A program made the position numbers and the translations under genes. From NCBI GenBank assembly GCA_017437705.1, contig JAFRYJ010000004.1, positions 1 through 8,327 of the forward strand: a DNA stretch of 8,327 nt. The letters are read 5' to 3'. How positions within the stretch are numbered: the first letter of the stretch is position 1; every line of letters starts with the position of its first letter. Shown piece by piece: positions 4,807-8,327 of the stretch. The DNA comes from Lachnospiraceae bacterium (GTDB lineage: Bacteria; Bacillota_A; Clostridia; Lachnospirales; Lachnospiraceae). The notes under the pieces were generated by a model, which ran no database searches, was not told the origin of the DNA, and saw nothing but the letters and a program-made list of their open reading frames with translations.

Positions 4807-5790
4807 TCAGTATTTTTTCAGTATATTTTCAATATACTCTTTGTATTTTTCTTTTACATCATCGGGAGACGCTATCTCCAGGTCCCCGCCGATGCCTGTC
4901 ACCCATCCGTAGAACTGCCTGCTGACCGTGACGGGTACCGTTGTCCTGGAATGATCCTTCCCGTCCGGCACAATAATGATGTCCGTTCCGAACCGGTCGA
5001 TCATAACGCCTGTCAGGCTGTTTTCAAAACGGAGCGTCACCTCCTGATCACTTCCGCCGAACATTCCGAAGGTCTTTCTTGCAAAGGAAGAGGGATCGTA
5101 TTCACCAAACTCCTCTTTTCCTTCCCTGGCCTCCTCCAGCTGGCTCATCTCCAGCATCTTGTCCACGCGGTAATACTTTATCTTCTTTTCCCTGTCATCA
5201 AAGGCGATCAGGTAATAATTCTCATCCGCCCAGGTAAGGGCCCAAGGGCTCACTCTGTAGAATTCCCCGTTATACCTGGGTCTCAGCACCTTCTCCGGAG
5301 TCCAGTCGGCGTATTTGAAGGCGATCTTCCTGTCGCTGTTGATCGCGGTATGTATACCGTCTACGGAATAGAAAATGGATTCGTTTCCGGCTTTTGCCCT
5401 GTCCAGCAGATAGACCTCCCGGTTAAGCTCCCTGGCCTGATGGCTGCTCGCCAGCTTCTCCAGCTTGTCTATGAGCACCCTGGATTTCTTTGCCGTGATG
5501 AACTTCGAGGATTGAACCGCATCTACAAGAAGCTTCAGCTCCGGAAGCTCGAAATCCCTGGAAGCAAGGTAATAACCGCCTCTGTTCCCGGTATTCTGAA
5601 TGATATCCATGCCCAGGTCCGTGAGCACCTGGATATCGGCATAAATGGTGCGTCTGTCCGCATCACAGCCGTACCCTTTCAGCCTTTCCGCCAGCTGGGC
5701 CGCATTCAGAGCATGCTCCTCGTCTGTGTTCTGTATAAGCTCCCTCATGATGTAGAGCAGTATCTTCTTATGCTCGTTTATCCCTGCCAT
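4807..5790 (-). CDS. WYL-domain transcriptional regulator (HTH-WYL-WCX)
   Basis: This 327-residue regulator belongs to the widespread WYL family. Residues about 8-75 form a winged helix-turn-helix of the HTH_11/DeoR-like type: LNAAQLAERL, then DRRTIYADIQVLTDLG as the recognition region, then the wing NTGNRGGYYL. Residues about 140-220 are the WYL sensor domain, with SPWALTWADENYYLIAFD and the YYRVDKM signature. Residues about 248-325 match the C-terminal WCX extension (VTLRFENSLTGVMIDRFG...). WYL domains are known or proposed to bind nucleotides, nucleic acids or other ligands; the ligand here is unknown. GGGGAGGAG lies about 3 bases before the ATG. It starts 18 bases after the HAD hydrolase stop, so the two form an operon. 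It is a candidate regulator of its own operon, the divergent flavoprotein gene or the downstream small-protein cassette. Confidence 0.93.
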   Translation of the reverse strand: MAGINEHKKILLYIMRELIQNTDEEHALNAAQLAERLKGYGCDADRRTIYADIQVLTDLGMDIIQNTGNRGGYYLASRDFELPELKLLVDAVQSSKFITAKKSRVLIDKLEKLASSHQARELNREVYLLDRAKAGNESIFYSVDGIHTAINSDRKIAFKYADWTPEKVLRPRYNGEFYRVSPWALTWADENYYLIAFDDREKKIKYYRVDKMLEMSQLEEAREGKEEFGEYDPSSFARKTFGMFGGSDQEVTLRFENSLTGVMIDRFGTDIIIVPDGKDHSRTTVPVTVSRQFYGWVTGIGGDLEIASPDDVKEKYKEYIENILKKY

Positions 5791-5808
5791 ATGCTCCTCC
5801 CCGGCGCA

Positions 5809-6423
5809 TCATATTTCGCCGATGTATTTCGAAAGCTCCTGAAGAAAGGCTTCCCTTCCCTTGAATACGATGCCCGTCATTCCCAGCTCCTCAGCCGCCC
5901 TGACATTCGCAGGATTGTCATCAGCAAAGACCGATTCCGTGAGATCAATGCCGAATCTTTCCGTAAGAAGTCTGTAGAAGGCCGGGTCCGGCTTCCAGAC
6001 GCCCTCCTCCGCTGATACCAGCACACCGTCAAACAGTTCTTCAAAATGATGCGTCCTTCTTACGAAGTCCATATCCGTCTTGCCGAAATTTGTAAGGAGA
6101 TACACTCCGAAGCCTTTTTCTTTAAGACGTTCCACCAGTTCCGGCATTCCCGGCATGGCAAGGAATACGCCCTCCCTCCAGGGACCCGCTACATATGCGT
6201 CCAGTTCTGAAGAAATGTCGGGATAACGCTTTTTGTATTCTTCTATGCCCGCTGCCATATCCTGCATCCTGCCCTGATCAATGTCAGCAAAAAAGTCAAT
6301 ATCAAGGGCTGCGTTCCTCAGCATCTCATCCTTCGAATGATCTATATCCAGTGTGCTTATATAATCGGCGGGATCGTTGAGGAGCATCACTTCCGCCATG
6401 TCAAATACAATGTTTTTTATCAT
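5809..6423 (-). CDS. HAD-superfamily hydrolase, YihX-like subfamily
   Basis: This 204-residue cytosolic HAD phosphatase has a C1-type cap. Motif I is NIVFDMAEVML with nucleophile D8. The usual second Asp at +2 is Ala10, as in the FDxGxV branch (YihX-type) where that position is not Asp. Motif II is YLLTNFG (T111), motif III is GVWKPDP (K144), and motif IV is FADDNPANV (D168, D169). The residue-12-90 helical insert is the substrate-selecting cap. YihX-like enzymes dephosphorylate small sugar phosphates; the substrate here cannot be read from sequence. The start at 6423 is chosen because GGAGG lies 9 bases upstream. An ATG three codons earlier directly abuts the GGAGG and has no spacing. It is the first gene of the operon with the WYL regulator. 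Confidence 0.9.
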   Translation of the reverse strand: MIKNIVFDMAEVMLLNDPADYISTLDIDHSKDEMLRNAALDIDFFADIDQGRMQDMAAGIEEYKKRYPDISSELDAYVAGPWREGVFLAMPGMPELVERLKEKGFGVYLLTNFGKTDMDFVRRTHHFEELFDGVLVSAEEGVWKPDPAFYRLLTERFGIDLTESVFADDNPANVRAAEELGMTGIVFKGREAFLQELSKYIGEI

Positions 6424-6449
6424 CCTTTCCATCCTCCGTCAATAAGATG

Positions 6450-6458
6450 ATTATACCA
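6450..6458 (-). promoter_or_regulatory. extended -10 promoter of the HAD-WYL operon
   Basis: The minus strand reads TGGTATAAT, a perfect extended -10 (TGn plus TATAAT), 26 bases upstream of the chosen ATG. The -35 is weak, as is usual for this promoter class. It faces away from the flavoprotein promoter about 40 bases to the right. Confidence 0.65.
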
Positions 6459-6496
6459 GAGATCAGGCCTGTTTACATGCAAAAAGCCTCTGTCTG

Positions 6497-6505
6497 TGTT
6501 ATGAT
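6497..6505 (+). promoter_or_regulatory. extended -10 promoter of the flavoprotein gene with dyad
   Basis: The plus strand reads TGTTATGAT (TGn plus TATGAT, 5/6), about 50 bases before the ATG. A small dyad TTATG-N5-CATAA (6499-6513) overlaps the -10 box and expected start, where a repressor could act. No good -35 is present. Confidence 0.45.
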
Positions 6506-6506
6506 G

Positions 6507-6540
6507 TGCATAAATAAAACAGATGCATAAATATAACAGA
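6507..6540 (+). repeat. 17-bp tandem duplication in the flavoprotein leader
   Basis: TGCATAAATAAAACAGA (6507-6523) is followed directly by TGCATAAATATAACAGA (6524-6540), differing at one base. The pair fills the gap between the -10 box and the ribosome binding site. It may be a double operator, a leader RNA element, or a recent slippage duplication. The ATG created at 6523 is in frame with the flavoprotein but has no ribosome binding site. Confidence 0.85.
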
Positions 6541-6555
6541 CAGGAGGATCATATT

Positions 6556-7113
6556 ATGAAACAATACGTTCCGGGCAGCATTTTTATTCCCCAGCCTGTT
6601 TTCATCATCGGCACATATGATGAAGGCGGGAAGCCCAATGCAATGAATGCCGCATGGTGCGGACAGGTATCACCCAAGAACATAGGCATAGCGCTTTCTT
6701 CGCACAAGTCCACCGACAACATAAAGCTGAATATGGAATTCACTGTCAGCTTCGCAACTGAAGGCACCGCCGAAGCCTCGGATTTCGTGGGCATCGCTTC
6801 CGGGAACAAGGATCCCGAAAAGATGGCAAAGACCGGCTGGACCTGCACAAAGGCTCCCCATGTAAACGCGCCTTATTTTGAAGAATTCCCCGTTTATCTG
6901 GAATGCAAGGTTGTTGAGATAAAGCAGGAATACGGTGAGAACATCATCATTGCCGAGATCATCTCCACCTTTGCCGATGAGGAAGTGCTTACGGACGGCA
7001 AGATCGATATCGATAAGCTTAAGCCCATCATCTTTGATTCATCCATGCTCTGCTACAGAACCGTAGGCGAAAGCATAGGTCCTGCCTGGGGCATTGGCAA
7101 AAAGCTGATGTGA
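6556..7113 (+). CDS. flavin reductase-like FMN-binding protein (flavoredoxin type)
   Basis: This 185-residue protein of the flavin reductase-like (DIM6/NTAB, split-barrel FMN) family is the only plus-strand gene here. Visible family features are the N-terminal PQPVFIIGTYDEGGKPNAMNAAWCGQVSP, where the barrel meets the FMN phosphate, then IALSSHKSTDNIKLN and FTVSFAT, which line the flavin site, and the segment FEEFPVYLECKVVEI of the dimer barrel. Members such as flavoredoxin carry FMN and shuttle electrons or reduce flavins in anaerobes; the electron donor cannot be assigned. The start at 6556 is chosen because CAGGAGG lies 8 bases upstream. A frame extension of 11 codons begins inside the leader repeat and is rejected. 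It is divergent from the HAD-WYL operon, which suggests shared regulation, and is followed by an intrinsic terminator. Confidence 0.93.
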   Translation: MKQYVPGSIFIPQPVFIIGTYDEGGKPNAMNAAWCGQVSPKNIGIALSSHKSTDNIKLNMEFTVSFATEGTAEASDFVGIASGNKDPEKMAKTGWTCTKAPHVNAPYFEEFPVYLECKVVEIKQEYGENIIIAEIISTFADEEVLTDGKIDIDKLKPIIFDSSMLCYRTVGESIGPAWGIGKKLM

Positions 7114-7127
7114 TCACAGCCGGGTAT

Positions 7128-7152
7128 AAAAAGCGCATCCCCTGCGGGATGC
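7128..7152 (-). terminator. intrinsic terminator of the zinc-ribbon gene
   Basis: Arms GCATCCC (7135-7141) and GGGATGC (7146-7152) enclose a 4-base loop. On the minus strand the stem is followed by GCTTTTT (7134-7128). It lies 56 bases beyond the stop of the zinc-ribbon gene and only about 15 bases beyond the flavoprotein stop. On the plus strand it has no U-run. Confidence 0.75.
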
Positions 7153-7177
7153 ATCTCATTTCACATTAACAGATAAT

Positions 7178-7209
7178 GACCGGTACTTCCGTACCGGTCC
7201 CTTTTGTTT
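7178..7209 (+). terminator. intrinsic terminator of the flavoprotein gene
   Basis: Perfect 9-bp stem GACCGGTAC (7178-7186), loop TTCC, GTACCGGTC (7191-7199), then CCTTTTGTTT on the plus strand. The U-tract overlaps the stop codon of the convergent zinc-ribbon gene (7208-7210). Confidence 0.85.
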
Positions 7210-8080
7210 AATAAACTATTACCAAAACCCTGAAGCGTTCTGTCTGGGTGCTGTTTTCATCTTTGCTTTCGCTGAAAACAAGCTCCGTTATGCCTGCTGA
7301 AACTCCTTTGACATTTACCTCCGTGACACTGCCGTCCCATTCCTTCGTCCACTCGGCTGTACACACACTGCTGTTTTCGTATTTTACCCATCCCCAGTTT
7401 TTCTCTTTACGCGTTATTTTCAGTTTTGCAGTTTCACCCGCTTTGACAACGATCGTATTGGAACCCGCGTAATAATTGGAACTGCTGTTGTATTCCTTTC
7501 TGTGTGAAGCCGCCCAGGATATTATCTCTTCAAACCTGCTGTTCCCTTCCTGCGCATTTTCCTTTTCCTGCACCGCGGCATCCTTTTCCTGCTGCAGCCT
7601 CGTTATCTGCTGCTGCGCTTCATCTCTTTCCCACTTGACCGTATCCAGCTCTTCCGAAATTGCTGAAGTATTATTGTATAAGCTGTCATACTGACTCTGT
7701 ATGTTCTGATAGCTGGTCTGAAGCTGCCTGTAATTGAATTCCAGTTCCCTTATCCTGACAGTATTATTGCTGTGATCATAGATAAATAAGCCTGTAACCA
7801 CGGCCAGTGCAATCATCAGAAGGATCGCAGACCATTTCCACGATGCACTTACCGCAGCCTTTTTCCCCGGCGTTTCCACGGGAAGTTCAGGCTGAGATCC
7901 CGCAGCATCCCTGTACGGAGACACTGCATCGTATCCGGGTGATGTTTCTTCCCGGAGTTCTTCAGGCTCTGCCTGCTGCGGAGCTAAACTCTCGGGATCC
8001 GCTTTCACTCCGCAGTACGGACAGAAATTGTTGTCGTCAGAAAACTCCATTTTGCAGTTTCTGCATAAAAGCATACGCAT
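7208..8080 (-). CDS. zinc-ribbon, single-helix membrane protein with coiled coil and Ig-like domain
   Basis: This is a 290-residue modular protein. Residues 6-23 form a zinc ribbon (C6-RN-C9 ... C20-PY-C23) of the kind found at the N-terminus of many Firmicutes membrane proteins. A Pro/Glu-rich linker runs to about 80. One transmembrane helix lies near 84-101, with positive charge before it, so the ribbon should be cytoplasmic. Residues about 107-187 are a long Gln/Glu-rich coiled coil. The C-terminus (about 205-290) looks like a bacterial Ig-like (Big_2-type) domain: IVVKAGETAKLKI, then SSVCTAEW, then VNVKGVSAGITELVF. The outer part would form a stalk with a beta-sandwich head. The role is unknown; a surface sensor or adhesive scaffold is an inference. 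The ribosome binding site (AAAGGAC) is modest and about 10 bases from ATG 8080. A second ATG two codons on is possible. Confidence 0.88.
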   Translation of the reverse strand: MRMLLCRNCKMEFSDDNNFCPYCGVKADPESLAPQQAEPEELREETSPGYDAVSPYRDAAGSQPELPVETPGKKAAVSASWKWSAILLMIALAVVTGLFIYDHSNNTVRIRELEFNYRQLQTSYQNIQSQYDSLYNNTSAISEELDTVKWERDEAQQQITRLQQEKDAAVQEKENAQEGNSRFEEIISWAASHRKEYNSSSNYYAGSNTIVVKAGETAKLKITRKEKNWGWVKYENSSVCTAEWTKEWDGSVTEVNVKGVSAGITELVFSESKDENSTQTERFRVLVIVY

Positions 8081-8104
8081 ATTCTCAAACGTCCTTTAAA
8101 TTTG

Positions 8105-8113
8105 ATTATTACA
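8105..8113 (-). promoter_or_regulatory. candidate extended -10 before the zinc-ribbon gene
   Basis: The minus strand reads TGTAATAAT (TGn plus AATAAT), 25 bases upstream of the ATG. The -35 is not convincing. Read-through from the ABC transporter gene is an alternative source of transcription. Confidence 0.35.
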
Positions 8114-8120
8114 CAGACCA

Positions 8121-8152
8121 TTCTCAAGCCTGGCGCAGCGGGGCCGGGAGAA
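8121..8152 (-). terminator. GC-rich hairpin after the ABC transporter gene, no U-run
   Basis: CCTGGC (8129-8134) pairs with GCCGGG (8143-8148) with one wobble, and TTCT/AGAA pairs flank it across a small bulge. No T-run follows on either strand, so termination may be weak and read-through into the zinc-ribbon gene is possible. Confidence 0.3.
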
Positions 8153-8168
8153 AGATGTACCGCATGAA

Positions 8169-8327
8169 TCAAGTCCGCTGCCCCTCAAACTGAGCGGTAT
8201 AGATATTGTAATACTGGCCGCCCTTTTCAAGCAGCTCATCATGGGTACCCGTCTCGACTATATGCCCCTGATCCATAACGACGATCATGTCGGCATCACG
8301 GATGGTGGAAAGACGGTGGGCGATAAT
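8169..8327 (-). CDS. ABC exporter ATPase subunit, C-terminal end (partial)
   Basis: The final 52 residues and stop of an ABC transporter protein are visible; the rest lies beyond the window. The fragment opens with IIAHRLSTI, the H-loop (switch) motif with its conserved His. It continues [36 protein letters not shown], the standard ending of MsbA/multidrug-type half-transporters in which the membrane domain and ATPase are fused. In that family the protein pairs as a homodimer or heterodimer to export lipids, drugs or peptides. Specificity cannot be told from the tail. The stop is 88 bases before the zinc-ribbon start codon, with only a weak hairpin between. Confidence 0.93.
   Translation of the reverse strand: MIAHRLSTIRDADMIVVMDQGHIVETGTHDELLEKGGQYYNIYTAQFEGQRT

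Noticed and set aside
4951..6015. Plus-strand open frame of 354 codons opposite the WYL and HAD genes
   Set aside because: It is the antisense shadow of two genes with clear domain motifs. It has no family-like motifs and no convincing start signal.
7248..8193. Plus-strand frames opposite the zinc-ribbon gene and the stretch upstream of it
   Set aside because: Their Ser/Cys/Phe-rich or irregular products are typical antisense shadows.
1..8327. CRISPR arrays, insertion sequences, tRNA or rRNA genes, prophage genes
   Set aside because: No regularly spaced repeats, transposase motifs, cloverleaf-like or rRNA-like stretches were seen by eye.

Overview
The window looks like chromosomal DNA of a low-to-mid GC Gram-positive anaerobe of the Clostridia, most likely a Lachnospiraceae-type gut organism. 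The reasons are strong AGGAGG-type ribosome binding sites, SigA-like promoters, small Gly/Ser-linker lipoproteins, an LtaS-like five-helix membrane enzyme, a WYL regulator and a class-I cobalamin riboswitch. The taxon is an inference from gene style. No phage, IS, CRISPR, tRNA or rRNA signal was seen.

Layout. Positions 85-1389 (minus) hold three tandem small lipoproteins that are diverged paralogues of one lipocalin-like type, read from a promoter at about 1422. Positions 1499-3580 (minus) encode a five-helix membrane protein with an extracellular alkaline-phosphatase/sulfatase-superfamily domain and a C-terminal beta-rich domain. Positions 3581-4350 hold no convincing protein gene but are not empty. 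They contain a near-consensus promoter (TTGACA-17-TAGAAT), a complete cobalamin riboswitch aptamer (4062-4237, minus), further hairpins, an intrinsic terminator (3713-3749) and a perfect 16-bp-arm palindrome (3673-3722). Positions 4351-4667 (minus) are a two-gene cassette of very small proteins: a 67-residue membrane protein overlapping a 38-residue peptide. Positions 4807-6423 (minus) form a HAD hydrolase - WYL regulator operon. Divergent from it is a flavin-reductase-like FMN protein (6556-7113, plus), with a 17-bp tandem repeat in its leader. Positions 7208-8080 (minus) encode a zinc-ribbon/membrane/coiled-coil/Ig-like protein, convergent with the flavoprotein gene. The last 159 bases (8169-8327, minus) are the 3' end of an ABC exporter ATPase gene.

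How the parts may work together. The three lipoproteins and the sulfatase-like enzyme are cell-envelope proteins and may share a surface-glycan or surface-polymer context, but they appear to be separate transcription units. The HAD and WYL genes are probably co-transcribed from an extended -10 promoter facing away from the flavoprotein promoter, so the WYL protein is a natural candidate regulator of both directions. The most unusual feature is the cobalamin-riboswitch transcript. It has its own promoter and terminator but no recognisable B12-related gene, so it may be a B12-sensing non-coding RNA, a remnant of a lost gene, or a leader for a very small unrecognised protein.
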